13,134 bases of DNA from an uncultured Eubacterium sp. GTDB taxonomy: Bacteria; Bacillota; Clostridia; Lachnospirales; Lachnospiraceae. A model generated the notes under the pieces. It did not search any database, was not told the origin of the DNA, and saw nothing but the letters and a program-made list of their open reading frames with translations. This document shows positions 1 through 7,224 of this stretch, piece after piece. Both the position numbers and the translations under genes were made by a program. Every line of letters begins with the position of its first letter. The first letter of the stretch is position 1. The stretch is taken from assembly GCA_910577225.1 (NCBI GenBank), contig CAJTMV010000062.1, positions 1 to 13,134 of the forward strand. Reading direction: 5' to 3'.

Positions 1-258
1 TAGTCGGAGTTAGCGATTAGTTCACCGCAGCGTTGCCCTTGTCCGCTCAGTCCCAGGCTGCCCGCTCCAGGGCCCCTTCCGGCTGTCATGCACACGTCCG
101 CGCAGCCACCAAAACCTCCCCACACTGTCTAATTATTTCCAAACCATTCCCCGAACTTACATTTAAACATTTCAAACCTCCGCCAACTCCCTGGCATCCA
201 CCACAACCAGCCCCCCCCCGATTCAGACAAGATTCCAGAAAGAAAGACAGAAAGTTTA
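1..258. other. C-rich non-coding region upstream of ilvN
   Basis: I see no gene here. An open frame exists at 33-299, but its product is proline/serine-rich and low in complexity, has no ribosome-binding site and runs through the ilvN promoter, so I reject it. The + strand from about 100 to 235 is rich in C and A and very poor in G, and it ends in nine consecutive C residues at 211-219. The minus strand therefore carries G runs. ilvB, the usual partner upstream of ilvN, is not in the window. Confidence 0.6.
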
Positions 259-286
259 TTGACATTCCCAGCGAATGTGCTAGAAT
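259..286 (+). promoter_or_regulatory. ilvN-ilvC promoter (extended -10)
   Basis: The -35 box TTGACA (259-264) is a perfect match. The -10 box TAGAAT (281-286) lies 16 bp downstream and is preceded by TGC, an extended -10 element. Transcription should start near 293, giving a leader of about 40 nt before ilvN. That is too short for a T-box or a leader-peptide attenuator downstream of this start point. Confidence 0.75.
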
Positions 287-332
287 AAAACCTGTATGAA
301 TATATCAAAGCAGAAAAAGGATGGTATTCCTA

Positions 333-833
333 ATGAGAAAACAGGCATTATCTTTAATCGTTGAAAACACTTCCAGTGTTTTAAGCCACGTATCCGGCCT
401 GTTCAGCAGGCGTGGTTACAATATAGACAGCATCTCTGCCGGCGTAACCGCTGATCCGCGTTATACCAGAATTACGATCGTATCAAGCGGGGACAGGCTG
501 ATCCTGGAGCAGATTGAAAATCAGCTTGCAAAGCTGGAAGATGTTCTGGATATTAAAAAACTGGAAACAGGAAGTTCTGTGACAAGAGAGTTAATCTTAG
601 TCAAACTTCGTGTGCAGGAATCCAGCCGTCAGGAGATTCTGAGTGTGATTGAGATTTTCCGCGGAAAAGTCGTGGATGTCACACGGGATTCGATGGTGAT
701 CGAGCTGACCGGAAATCAGGACAAGCTAAGCGCTTTTTTAGATCTTGTATCCGGCTTTGAGATTCTTGAACTGGCTAGAACCGGAATAACTGGCTTAACC
801 AGAGGTTCTTCCGATGTTACATATTTAGAATAA
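333..833 (+). CDS. ilvN: Acetolactate synthase small (regulatory) subunit
   Basis: This is the regulatory subunit of acetohydroxyacid synthase. In this family it binds the catalytic IlvB subunit, stimulates it and confers feedback inhibition by valine in the cytoplasm. The N-terminal ACT domain is clear: the segment reading SLIVENTSSVLSHVSGLFSR, then RRGYNIDSIS, is typical. A second ACT-like C-terminal domain follows. The length of 166 aa is normal. I place the start at ATG 333, because the purine-rich AAAAAGG (314-320) is well spaced for it; the in-frame ATG at 321 would abut that same sequence and add only MVFL. ilvC follows 16 bp downstream and should be cotranscribed. The catalytic ilvB gene must lie elsewhere or just outside the window, which is unusual because ilvB and ilvN are commonly adjacent. 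Confidence 0.93.
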   Translation: MRKQALSLIVENTSSVLSHVSGLFSRRGYNIDSISAGVTADPRYTRITIVSSGDRLILEQIENQLAKLEDVLDIKKLETGSSVTRELILVKLRVQESSRQEILSVIEIFRGKVVDVTRDSMVIELTGNQDKLSAFLDLVSGFEILELARTGITGLTRGSSDVTYLE

Positions 834-836
834 TTT

Positions 837-842
837 AGGAGG
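837..842 (+). promoter_or_regulatory. Ribosome binding site of ilvC
   Basis: A perfect AGGAGG lies 7 nt before the ilvC ATG at 850, immediately after the ilvN stop codon at 831-833. It fixes the ilvC start. Confidence 0.85.
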
Positions 843-849
843 CTAAAAA

Positions 850-1872
850 ATGGCAAACAAAATTTATTATCAGGAAGACTGTAACCTTTCCTTACTGGAA
901 GGCAAGACGATTGCAATCATTGGCTATGGCAGCCAGGGACATGCACATGCGCTGAATCTGAAAGATTCCGGGTGCAATGTCATTATCGGCTTATACGAAG
1001 GCAGCAAATCAAAGGCAAAGGCAGAAGCGCAGGGATTAAAAGTATACAATACGGCAGAGGCTGCAAAGCTGGCAGATATTATTATGATCCTGATCAACGA
1101 TGAAAAACAGGCGGACATGTACAAAAACGACATCGAGCCAAACCTGGAAGCAGGCAATATGCTGATGTTTGCACATGGCTTTAATATCAATTATGGAACG
1201 ATTGTTGCGCCAAAGGATGTAGACGTAACGATGATCGCTCCAAAAGGACCGGGACATACGGTACGTTCCGAATATCTGGAAGGCAAAGGCGTTCCATGTC
1301 TTGTAGCGGTAGAACAGAATGCAACCGGCAAAGCGCTGGATCTGGCGCTGGCATATGCATTAGGAATCGGCGGCGCGCGAGCAGGCGTTTTGGAAACAAC
1401 GTTCCGTGTAGAGACAGAAACCGACCTGTTCGGCGAGCAGGCAGTTTTGTGCGGCGGCGTATGCGCACTGATGCAGGCAGGCTTCGAGACGTTATGTGAA
1501 GCTGGCTATGATCCGAGAAACGCATATTTTGAATGTATTCATGAAATGAAACTGATCGTAGATCTCATTTATCAGTCCGGATTCGAAGGCATGCGCTATT
1601 CCATTTCCAATACGGCAGAATATGGCGATTATGTTACAGGTCCGAAGATTATTACAGAAGAAACAAAAGCAACGATGAAAAAGATTCTTTCCGATATTCA
1701 GGATGGTTCTTTTGCAAAAGAGTTCCTGCTCGATATGTCTCCTGCAGGACGTCAGGTACACTTTAAGATGATGCGCAAAAAGGCTGCAGAGCATTTTTCA
1801 GAAGAAGTCGGCAAGGAAGTACGGAAACTGTACAGCTGGAACGACGAGGACAGCAAGCTGATCAACAACTAA
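850..1872 (+). CDS. ilvC: Ketol-acid reductoisomerase (class I, short form)
   Basis: The enzyme performs the Mg2+- and NAD(P)H-dependent alkyl migration and reduction of acetolactate or acetohydroxybutyrate, the second common step of valine and isoleucine synthesis. The Rossmann domain starts with GYGSQGHAHA (residues 25-34 have GxGxxG at 25-30). The cofactor-specificity loop reads GLYEGSKSK (47-55), with Tyr49 where many members have Arg. Conserved active-site features are AHGFN with His109, PKGPGHTVR (131-139), and the metal ligands Asp192, Glu196, Glu228 and Glu232, with Ser253 following. At 340 aa it is the short class I form. It is the second gene of the ilvN-ilvC unit and is followed by a strong terminator at 1954-1993. 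Confidence 0.97.
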   Translation: MANKIYYQEDCNLSLLEGKTIAIIGYGSQGHAHALNLKDSGCNVIIGLYEGSKSKAKAEAQGLKVYNTAEAAKLADIIMILINDEKQADMYKNDIEPNLEAGNMLMFAHGFNINYGTIVAPKDVDVTMIAPKGPGHTVRSEYLEGKGVPCLVAVEQNATGKALDLALAYALGIGGARAGVLETTFRVETETDLFGEQAVLCGGVCALMQAGFETLCEAGYDPRNAYFECIHEMKLIVDLIYQSGFEGMRYSISNTAEYGDYVTGPKIITEETKATMKKILSDIQDGSFAKEFLLDMSPAGRQVHFKMMRKKAAEHFSEEVGKEVRKLYSWNDEDSKLINN

Positions 1873-1953
1873 GCGCGTCGGCCGGATACCCGAAATTACA
1901 ACATGTTCATACAGTCAGCGTGTAAACGCATACGTCTATCTGAATGGTTGTTC

Positions 1954-1993
1954 ATACAGTTCTGATTTTTTTAAATCAGAACTGTATTTTTTT
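1954..1993 (+). terminator. Intrinsic terminator of ilvNC
   Basis: A perfect 15-bp stem (1954-1968 with 1973-1987, left arm ATACAGTTCTGATTT) closes a TTTT loop and is followed by six T residues (1988-1993). It lies about 80 nt after the ilvC stop. Confidence 0.9.
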
Positions 1994-2046
1994 GGTTGTA
2001 CAGCCGGATATCTAAAGTGCTGATCTGTTCTAAATGCAAAACCCTG

Positions 2047-2062
2047 GTGTGAACAGTCACAC
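2047..2062. promoter_or_regulatory. Inverted repeat upstream of the MATE promoter
   Basis: GTGTGA and TCACAC form a perfect 6-bp dyad separated by ACAG, centred about 80 bp before the expected transcription start of the MATE gene. It could be an activator or repressor site. The arms resemble Crp/Fnr-type half sites, but the spacer is 4 rather than 6 bp. Function is inferred only. Confidence 0.35.
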
Positions 2063-2101
2063 GTTATGAAAACGCTGGCGCTGAAAGTTTGTGCGGATGA
2101 C

Positions 2102-2130
2102 TTTACACTTTTTTCAAACATCTATATAAT
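2102..2130 (+). promoter_or_regulatory. Promoter of the MATE efflux gene
   Basis: TTTACA (2102-2107) and a perfect TATAAT (2125-2130) are separated by 17 bp. Transcription should start near 2137, leaving a leader of about 90 nt before the ATG at 2228. Confidence 0.8.
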
Positions 2131-2227
2131 AAAACATAGAGGTCAAAGGACTGCCGCTGCATCCTGTTTTTGCTTCTATATTTGAAACAGACAGAGTATC
2201 CATCAGAATAAACAGGAGTTTGTATTT

Positions 2228-3568
2228 ATGGTTACAGATTTTTCAAAAGGAAACGTTTCAACAAATATTATCAGACAGGCAATTCCACTGACGCTGGCAC
2301 AGCTGGTACAATTACTGTACAGTGTGGCAGACCGTATTTATATCGGACATTTGTCGGATACGAACAATATGGCGTTGACCGGAATCGGGCTGACGTTTCC
2401 GATTATAACGCTCGTGGCGGCATTTACCAATCTGTTCGGTACGGGAGGAACGCCGTTGTTTTCGATTGCGAGAGGACGTGGACAACACGAACGGGCGGAA
2501 AAGATTATGGGGAATGTATTTACGCTGCTGCTTGGTTCTTCTGTTTTGATTTTCGTGTTTTGCTATTTATTTCGCAAGCCGGTCTTATATCTTTTCGGAG
2601 CAAGTGAGGCATCGTATGTATATGCAGACGCTTATTTGCAGATTTATCTGTTTGGAACGACATGTTCGATGCTGGCAACCGGTATGAACGGTTTTATTAA
2701 CGCGCAGGGATTTCCGGGCATTGGAATGCTGACGACCGTAATTGGCGCGGTACTGAACCTGATCTTAGATCCTGTTTTTATATTTGTACTGCATATGGAC
2801 GTACGGGGAGCTGCGCTTGCTACGGTTATCAGTCAGACGGTTTCCGGTATCTGGGCCGTTCATTTTCTGACCAGGGGAAAATCTTTGCTGAAGCTAAAAA
2901 TATCCGGTATGAGGCTGGAGGGCAGGCTGGTACGCGATGTGACTGCGCTTGGTATGACCGGGTTTATTATGCAGGCGACAAATGCAGCGGTTCAGATTGT
3001 ATGTAATCTTTCGCTTCAAAGCTACGGCGGCGATTTGTATGTCGGTATTATGGCTGTTATAAACTCGATACGGGAGCTGTTATCGCTGCCTGTGATGGGA
3101 ATTACAAGCGGCTGTCAGCCGATTCTTGGATATAATTACGGCGCCGGAAAATTGTCGCGTGTGAAAGAAGGTATCCGCTTTACCGCTTTGATCGGAATGT
3201 CTTATACGCTGCTTGCCTGGGGACTTGTGATGCTTGCGCCGCATCTGCTGTTTTCGCTTTTTACGAACGATCCTGCAATGGCACGTTCTGGGACGCAGGC
3301 GCTGCATATTTATTTTTTTGGATTTTGCTTTATGGCGTTTCAGTTTACCGGCCAATGTACCTTTCAGGCTCTGGGGTATGCGAAACGCTCCGTGTTCTTT
3401 TCCCTGTTTCGAAAAGTGATCATTGTGGTTCCGCTTACGTTGCTGCTGCCGGCCGCAGGATTTGGCATAAACGGCGTGTTTCTGGCAGAGCCGGTTTCAA
3501 ATCTGATTGGGGGACTGGCCTGTTTTTGTACGATGTGGGCAGGCGTTTATCGTAAACTGGAGGAATGA
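2228..3568 (+). CDS. MATE family multidrug/cation efflux transporter
   Basis: This is a polytopic inner-membrane antiporter of the MATE family, expected to export cationic drugs or metabolites at the expense of a Na+ or H+ gradient. The 446-aa length and about 12 hydrophobic segments in two six-helix halves fit the family. The N-terminal half has the typical LTLAQLVQLLYSVADRIYIG stretch near residues 18-37, followed by a GIGLTFPI segment. The second half has GCQPILGYNYGAG near residue 297, also family-typical. The pattern is closest to the MepA-like clostridial subgroup, but the substrate cannot be read from sequence. The start is supported by AGGAG at 2214-2218. The gene has its own promoter and is monocistronic here. 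No clear terminator follows: only a weak GGCTGT/ACAGCC pairing (3592-3633) without a T tract. Confidence 0.9.
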   Translation: MVTDFSKGNVSTNIIRQAIPLTLAQLVQLLYSVADRIYIGHLSDTNNMALTGIGLTFPIITLVAAFTNLFGTGGTPLFSIARGRGQHERAEKIMGNVFTLLLGSSVLIFVFCYLFRKPVLYLFGASEASYVYADAYLQIYLFGTTCSMLATGMNGFINAQGFPGIGMLTTVIGAVLNLILDPVFIFVLHMDVRGAALATVISQTVSGIWAVHFLTRGKSLLKLKISGMRLEGRLVRDVTALGMTGFIMQATNAAVQIVCNLSLQSYGGDLYVGIMAVINSIRELLSLPVMGITSGCQPILGYNYGAGKLSRVKEGIRFTALIGMSYTLLAWGLVMLAPHLLFSLFTNDPAMARSGTQALHIYFFGFCFMAFQFTGQCTFQALGYAKRSVFFSLFRKVIIVVPLTLLLPAAGFGINGVFLAEPVSNLIGGLACFCTMWAGVYRKLEE

Positions 3569-3656
3569 GCCGTCGAAGGCAGTGGATAAAAGGCTGTTTT
3601 CACGTGACAGAAACGCAGGGTACGCCGACAGCCGGTAAAAAAATTTGCAAAACCCC

Positions 3657-3686
3657 TTGACGAATAACCATCTGATATGCTATTCT
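3657..3686 (+). promoter_or_regulatory. Promoter of the rplU operon
   Basis: TTGACG (3657-3662) and TATTCT (3681-3686) are separated by 18 bp. Transcription should start near 3693, about 80 nt before rplU, so the transcript begins just at the structured L21 leader. Confidence 0.65.
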
Positions 3687-3692
3687 CTATGA

Positions 3693-3770
3693 GTATGCCG
3701 CACAACGAGGTGTTAAGTATGTGTCACGCACATCACCGCAGTTGGCGAGTAATGATAAATAGGAGGTGCC
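3693..3770 (+). ncRNA. Candidate L21 ribosomal-protein leader
   Basis: The 5' untranslated region of rplU folds into a hairpin: GGTG (3709-3712) pairs with CACC (3734-3737), and ATGTG (3719-3723) pairs with CACAT (3729-3733) around a TCACG loop, leaving a 5'-side internal loop. Firmicutes carry an autoregulatory L21 leader at this place, in which L21 is thought to bind its own mRNA. I assign it by position and fold, not by a covariance model. Confidence 0.5.
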
Positions 3771-3772
3771 AA

Positions 3773-4081
3773 ATGTACGCAATTATAGCAACAGGTGGTA
3801 AACAGTACAAAGTATCCGAAGGCGATATCATTACCATTGAAAAGCTCGGGGCAGGAGCCGGAGAGAGCGTAACGTTCGATCAGGTATTAGCTGTAAGCAA
3901 TGGAGAATTAACAGTCGGTAATCCGACCGTTGCAAACGCAACTGTCACAGCTTCCGTGATTAAAGAAGGCCGGGGAAAGAAAGTCATTGTTTACAAGTAC
4001 AAGAGAAAGACCGGCTATCATAAGAAAAATGGCCACAGACAGTCATTTACGCAGGTTAAGATCGAAAAGATCAACGCGTAA
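3773..4081 (+). CDS. rplU: 50S ribosomal protein L21
   Basis: L21 binds 23S rRNA in the large subunit. The protein begins MYAIIATGGKQYKVSEGD, the L21 signature, and the C-terminal half has KVIVYKYKRKTGYHKKNGHRQ, the typical basic rRNA-binding stretch. Its length is 102 aa, normal for the family. An in-frame ATG at 3677 would add 32 residues, but that stretch overlaps the promoter and leader. The strong AGGAGG at 3761-3766 sets the start at 3773. It is the first gene of the conserved rplU-prp-rpmA cluster, with prp 23 bp downstream. Confidence 0.97.
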   Translation: MYAIIATGGKQYKVSEGDIITIEKLGAGAGESVTFDQVLAVSNGELTVGNPTVANATVTASVIKEGRGKKVIVYKYKRKTGYHKKNGHRQSFTQVKIEKINA

Positions 4082-4104
4082 AACAGTCAAAAGCAGGAAT
4101 TGTA

Positions 4105-4434
4105 ATGATTAAAATCACAATTTATCAGAACCGTACCGGACAGTATGTAAGGCTCCGTTGCGTCGGACATGCCGGATTTGCCAGAGCAGGCGAAGATATC
4201 GTATGCGCCGGCGTATCCACGCTGGTGATTAATACGCTCAATGCCATTGACAAACTGACGGAGGAAATATTTGAAGCGGAGACGGACCAGGAATCCGGTC
4301 TGATCGACGCCGTATTTCAAAGACCTGTCGGTCATGACGGCAAGCTGCTGCTGGATACCATGGTTCTGGGCTTGCAGGATATACAGAAACAGTATGGAAC
4401 AAAGTATAGTTTATTAACATTCAAGGAGGTGTAG
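4105..4434 (+). CDS. prp: Ribosomal processing cysteine protease Prp (YsxB family)
   Basis: Prp removes the N-terminal extension of ribosomal protein L27, a step required for functional ribosomes in Firmicutes that carry such an extension. The catalytic pair is present at the positions known from the Staphylococcus enzyme: His22 in VGHAGFA and Cys34 in GEDIVCAGVS. The 109-aa length is normal. AGGA at 4095-4098 supports the ATG at 4105. The gene sits between rplU and rpmA, as is standard, and its last codons contain the ribosome-binding site of rpmA (AAGGAGGTG, 4423-4431). Its substrate is therefore encoded by the next gene. Confidence 0.95.
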   Translation: MIKITIYQNRTGQYVRLRCVGHAGFARAGEDIVCAGVSTLVINTLNAIDKLTEEIFEAETDQESGLIDAVFQRPVGHDGKLLLDTMVLGLQDIQKQYGTKYSLLTFKEV

Positions 4435-4437
4435 AAG

Positions 4438-4725
4438 ATGTTTGCATTGAACCTTCAGTATTTTGCTCATAAAAAGGGTGTTGGTTCTACAAAGAACGGT
4501 CGTGACTCTGAATCGAAACGATTGGGTGCGAAAAGAGCAGACGGACAGTTTGTAAAAGCCGGAAATATTCTCTACAGACAGCGCGGTACCAAAATTCATC
4601 CGGGAAACAATGTCGGCAGAGGCGGCGACGATACATTATTCGCATTAACAGATGGTATTCTGAGATTTGAGAGAAAAGGAAGAGATAAGAAACAGGCTTC
4701 CGTATATCCGGTTGTAAATGAGTAA
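4438..4725 (+). CDS. rpmA: 50S ribosomal protein L27, precursor with Prp-cleaved N-terminus
   Basis: L27 lies near the peptidyl-transferase centre, where its mature N-terminus approaches the tRNA acceptor ends. The protein begins MFALNLQYF followed by AHKKGVGSTKNGRDS. The first nine residues match the cleavable extension of Firmicute L27, with the expected cut after Phe9 (YF|A). The core KNGRDSESKRLGAKRADGQF and the IHPGNNVGRGGDDTLFA segment are diagnostic. The length is 95 aa including the leader. It starts 3 nt after the prp stop, with a strong AAGGAGGTG inside prp, so translation of the two is closely linked. Confidence 0.97.
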   Translation: MFALNLQYFAHKKGVGSTKNGRDSESKRLGAKRADGQFVKAGNILYRQRGTKIHPGNNVGRGGDDTLFALTDGILRFERKGRDKKQASVYPVVNE

Positions 4726-4863
4726 TCTGCCAGAGGCAGTATCGTTTTGACCGCAGATTACCGCTGCATATTTTTTCATCGACAGGGTCGTTTCATGGGG
4801 CGGTGCAGCAGCATCCCCTGAGAACGGACGTCTGTTATGGAAAATAGGCAGCGGTATTTTTTT
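4722..4863 (+). promoter_or_regulatory. Structured leader / terminator between rpmA and obgE
   Basis: Two long pairings that cannot fully coexist are visible. GTAATCTGC (4722-4730) is an exact reverse complement of GCAGATTAC (4753-4761). The stretch 4759-4774 pairs with 4841-4856 in 15 of 16 positions, containing TACCGCTGC against GCAGCGGTA, and is followed by seven T residues (4857-4863). The two share 4759-4761. The long stem encloses small hairpins: CGAC/GTCG (4780-4790) and GGGG/CCCC (4797-4818). This reads as an rpmA terminator or attenuator located 24 nt before the obgE start. Regulation is inferred. Confidence 0.5.
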
Positions 4864-4886
4864 ATCAAAAAGTTAGGAGATCCCAT

Positions 4887-6173
4887 ATGTTTGCCGATAG
4901 CGCAAAAATAATTATAAAATCAGGAAAAGGCGGAAACGGACATGTCAGTTTTCGCCGCGAAAAATATGTACCGAACGGCGGTCCGGACGGCGGCGACGGC
5001 GGCAAAGGCGGCGACGTCATATTTATGGTGGACGACGGAATCAATACGCTGGCAGACTACCGCCATAAGCGCAGGTTTTCGGCACAGGCCGGAGAAGACG
5101 GGAAAAAGCGTAACTGCCATGGAAAAAAGGGCGGCGACCTTATTTTGAAAGTACCTGCGGGCACGATTATCAAAGACGCGGCGACAGATAAAATTATTGC
5201 GGATATGTCGGGAAGTAATCGCAGACAGATTGTTCTTCGCGGCGGAAACGGCGGTCTTGGCAATCAGCATTTTGCCACATCTACGATGCAGGCTCCCAAA
5301 TATGCGCAGCCGGGACAGGAAGCGCTGGAAATAGAAGTGAAGCTGGAATTAAAAGTAATCGCGGACGTAGGTCTGGTTGGATTTCCAAACGTCGGAAAGT
5401 CCACATTATTATCCCGTGTTACCAATGCGCAGCCGAAAATCGCAGACTATCATTTTACAACGTTACAGCCGAATCTTGGCGTCGTCGATATGGAAAATGG
5501 CGAAGGCTTTGTCATTGCGGATATTCCGGGGCTGATCGAGGGCGCCAGTGAAGGAATTGGTCTTGGACACGAGTTTTTAAAGCACATCGAGCGTACAAGA
5601 GTGATTATACACATCGTGGACGCGGCTTCTGTAGAAGGCCGGGACCCGATCGCGGATATTCATGCGATCAATAAAGAGCTTTCGTCATATCATGAGGCGC
5701 TGTTACAAAAACCGCAGATTATTGCGGCAAATAAAATAGATGTGCTTTATCAGGAAGAAAGCGAAGTGATCGAAAAGCTCAGGGCTGAATTTGAACCGCT
5801 TGGCATACCGATTTATCCTGTTTCTGCGGTTAGCGGCAAGGGATTAAAGGAACTGATCTATGCTGCAAAAAAGCTGCTGGATGAGATTCATGAAGAACCT
5901 GTCGTATACGAATCGGAATACGATCCTTCTCAAAATCAGGTAAAAAATGAAGCGTATACGATAGAGATCGATCCAAAAGACGGCGCATTTATCGTAGAAG
6001 GCCCTAAAATTGAAAAGATGCTGGGCTATACGAATCTGGAAGCAGAGCGCGGCTTTTTGTTTTTCCAGAAGTTCTTAAAAGAACAGGGGATTTTAAAAGA
6101 ACTGGAAAAGAAGGGCATACAGGATGGCGATACGGTACGGATGTATTCGCTTGAATTTGAATATTATAAATAA
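4887..6173 (+). CDS. obgE: GTPase ObgE/CgtA (late 50S assembly)
   Basis: Obg is an essential GTPase that assists late maturation of the 50S subunit and links it to nutrient status. The three domains are in order: the glycine-rich Obg fold (residues 1 to about 158, with GGPDGGDGGKGGDV and LRGGNGGLGN), the G domain (G1 GFPNVGKST at 165-173, G3 DIPG at 212-215 then LIEGASEG, G4 NKID at 282-285), and the C-terminal OCT domain (about 350-428) seen in clostridia and bacilli. The 428-aa length is normal. AGGAG at 4875-4879 supports the start. It follows the rpmA leader structure and begins the obgE-yhbY-nadD-yqeK-rsfS run. Confidence 0.97.
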   Translation: MFADSAKIIIKSGKGGNGHVSFRREKYVPNGGPDGGDGGKGGDVIFMVDDGINTLADYRHKRRFSAQAGEDGKKRNCHGKKGGDLILKVPAGTIIKDAATDKIIADMSGSNRRQIVLRGGNGGLGNQHFATSTMQAPKYAQPGQEALEIEVKLELKVIADVGLVGFPNVGKSTLLSRVTNAQPKIADYHFTTLQPNLGVVDMENGEGFVIADIPGLIEGASEGIGLGHEFLKHIERTRVIIHIVDAASVEGRDPIADIHAINKELSSYHEALLQKPQIIAANKIDVLYQEESEVIEKLRAEFEPLGIPIYPVSAVSGKGLKELIYAAKKLLDEIHEEPVVYESEYDPSQNQVKNEAYTIEIDPKDGAFIVEGPKIEKMLGYTNLEAERGFLFFQKFLKEQGILKELEKKGIQDGDTVRMYSLEFEYYK

Positions 6174-6207
6174 AGTACGTTGAAAATAGTAAGAAAGGAA
6201 ATCAGGT

Positions 6208-6510
6208 ATGGATTTAACAAGTAAGCAGAGAGCTTATTTAAAAAGTCTTTCAGGGAAAATTGAACCGATATTTCAGATTGGGAAATCCAGTCTTACCCCA
6301 TCGATTACAGATGCCATCGACGATGCTTTGGAAAAACGTGAGCTGGTTAAAATATCCGTATTGAAAAACTGCTTCGACGATCCGAAAGAGCTTGCGGCAA
6401 TTGTGGCTGAGCGTACGCATGCAAACGTCGTGCAGGTAATCGGCAAGCGGTTTATTTTATACCGTCCGTCTAAAAAAGCTCCGAAGATCGAACTGCCTGC
6501 GGCAAACTAA
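6208..6510 (+). CDS. yhbY: YhbY family RNA-binding protein (CRM domain)
   Basis: This is a single-domain CRS1/YhbY (CRM) RNA-binding protein, associated in bacteria with pre-50S particles. The start LTSKQRAYLKSLSGKIEPIF, the segment QIGKSSLTPSITDAIDDAL and a later VQVIGKRFILYRPS stretch are characteristic. The CRM domain fills nearly all of the 100 residues. AAAGGAA at 6194-6200 precedes the ATG. It lies 34 bp after obgE, and nadD begins 14 bp after its stop, so the genes are probably cotranscribed. Its position beside obgE supports a ribosome-assembly role. Confidence 0.93.
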   Translation: MDLTSKQRAYLKSLSGKIEPIFQIGKSSLTPSITDAIDDALEKRELVKISVLKNCFDDPKELAAIVAERTHANVVQVIGKRFILYRPSKKAPKIELPAAN

Positions 6511-6524
6511 TTGCTGTCTGGGAT

Positions 6525-7148
6525 ATGAATATGCAAAAACGAGTACGCAGAATCGGACTGATGGGCGGAACGTTTAATCCGATTCATTATGGACATCTGC
6601 TGATTGCAGAAAATGCTTATGAACAGTACCATCTGGACGAAGTCATATTTATACCGACCGGACAATCCCCGCATAAAGATGCCAGACAGATTCTGCGTGC
6701 GGATGAGCGTATGGAAATGATTCGCCTTGCGATTGCAGATAATCCGCATTTCTCATGCTCGGATTATGAGATTCGCACCGAAGGCATTTCTTATACGTAT
6801 CTTACTGTACAGGCGTTTTATGAGCCGGCAGAGGAACGGGAACTGTTTTTTATTATGGGGGCAGATTCGCTCGCTTATTTTGACGCGTGGATGCGTCCGG
6901 ATAAAATCAGCCGGATGAGTACGATTCTGGCGGCAGTCCGGGACGGTCTGAATATGGAAGAGCTGCTTCCCATACGTGAATCGCTGCAACAGAAATATGG
7001 TACAAAAATTGGCTTTATTAATACTCCCAATTTTTCCGTATCTTCCCGAATGATCCGCCATCGTATGGAAAAAGGCCATTCCATCCGTTATCTTGTACCA
7101 GAGGCGGTAGAGCGGTATTTAAAAGAGCATCGTGTATATGTACAATAA
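6525..7148 (+). CDS. nadD: Nicotinate-nucleotide adenylyltransferase
   Basis: NadD transfers AMP from ATP to nicotinate mononucleotide to form deamido-NAD, an essential step of NAD synthesis. The nucleotidyltransferase signature GGTFNPIHYGH is at residues 14-24 (HxGH motif at 21-24), and the second phosphate-binding motif SSRMIR is at 173-178. The central IFIPTGQSPHKD and FIMGADSLAYFDAW segments are also typical. The length is 207 aa. The start is either 6525 or the ATG two codons later at 6531. Neither has a clear Shine-Dalgarno sequence, which suggests that translation is coupled to yhbY 14 bp upstream. Confidence 0.94.
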   Translation: MNMQKRVRRIGLMGGTFNPIHYGHLLIAENAYEQYHLDEVIFIPTGQSPHKDARQILRADERMEMIRLAIADNPHFSCSDYEIRTEGISYTYLTVQAFYEPAEERELFFIMGADSLAYFDAWMRPDKISRMSTILAAVRDGLNMEELLPIRESLQQKYGTKIGFINTPNFSVSSRMIRHRMEKGHSIRYLVPEAVERYLKEHRVYVQ

Positions 7149-7165
7149 AACACGCCCATTCATAA

Positions 7166-7193
7166 GATAAGACAATCAGAATGTCAGCTTATC
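7166..7193 (+). other. Small stem-loop between nadD and yqeK
   Basis: GATAAG (7166-7171) pairs with CTTATC (7188-7193), with ACA/TGT able to extend the stem inward around an asymmetric bulge. No T tract follows, so it is not a terminator. It may be an mRNA processing or stability element, or have no role. Confidence 0.3.
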
Positions 7194-7224
7194 ATCAAGG
7201 AAGAAAGAGTCTGGTGGATGTAAA

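Larger units (their letters stand above)
1873..2101. other. Intergenic region between ilvC and the MATE gene
   Basis: This gap holds the ilvC terminator (1954-1993), a GTGTGA/TCACAC dyad (2047-2062) and, just beyond, the MATE promoter. The sequence TTCATACAGT occurs twice (near 1905 and 1951), the second time as part of the terminator stem. I see no gene on either strand. Confidence 0.6.

Noticed and set aside
20..60. Weak resemblance of CACCGCAGCG to a T-box element
   Set aside because: The conserved AGGGTGG part and a specifier stem are absent, no terminator follows, and a separate strong promoter lies between it and ilvN.
33..299. 88-codon open frame upstream of ilvN
   Set aside because: Low-complexity Pro/Ser/His-rich product, no ribosome-binding site, overlaps the ilvN promoter.
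3677..3772. N-terminal extension of L21
   Set aside because: In-frame, but it covers the promoter and leader; the strong AGGAGG at 3761 and the normal L21 N-terminus place the start at 3773.
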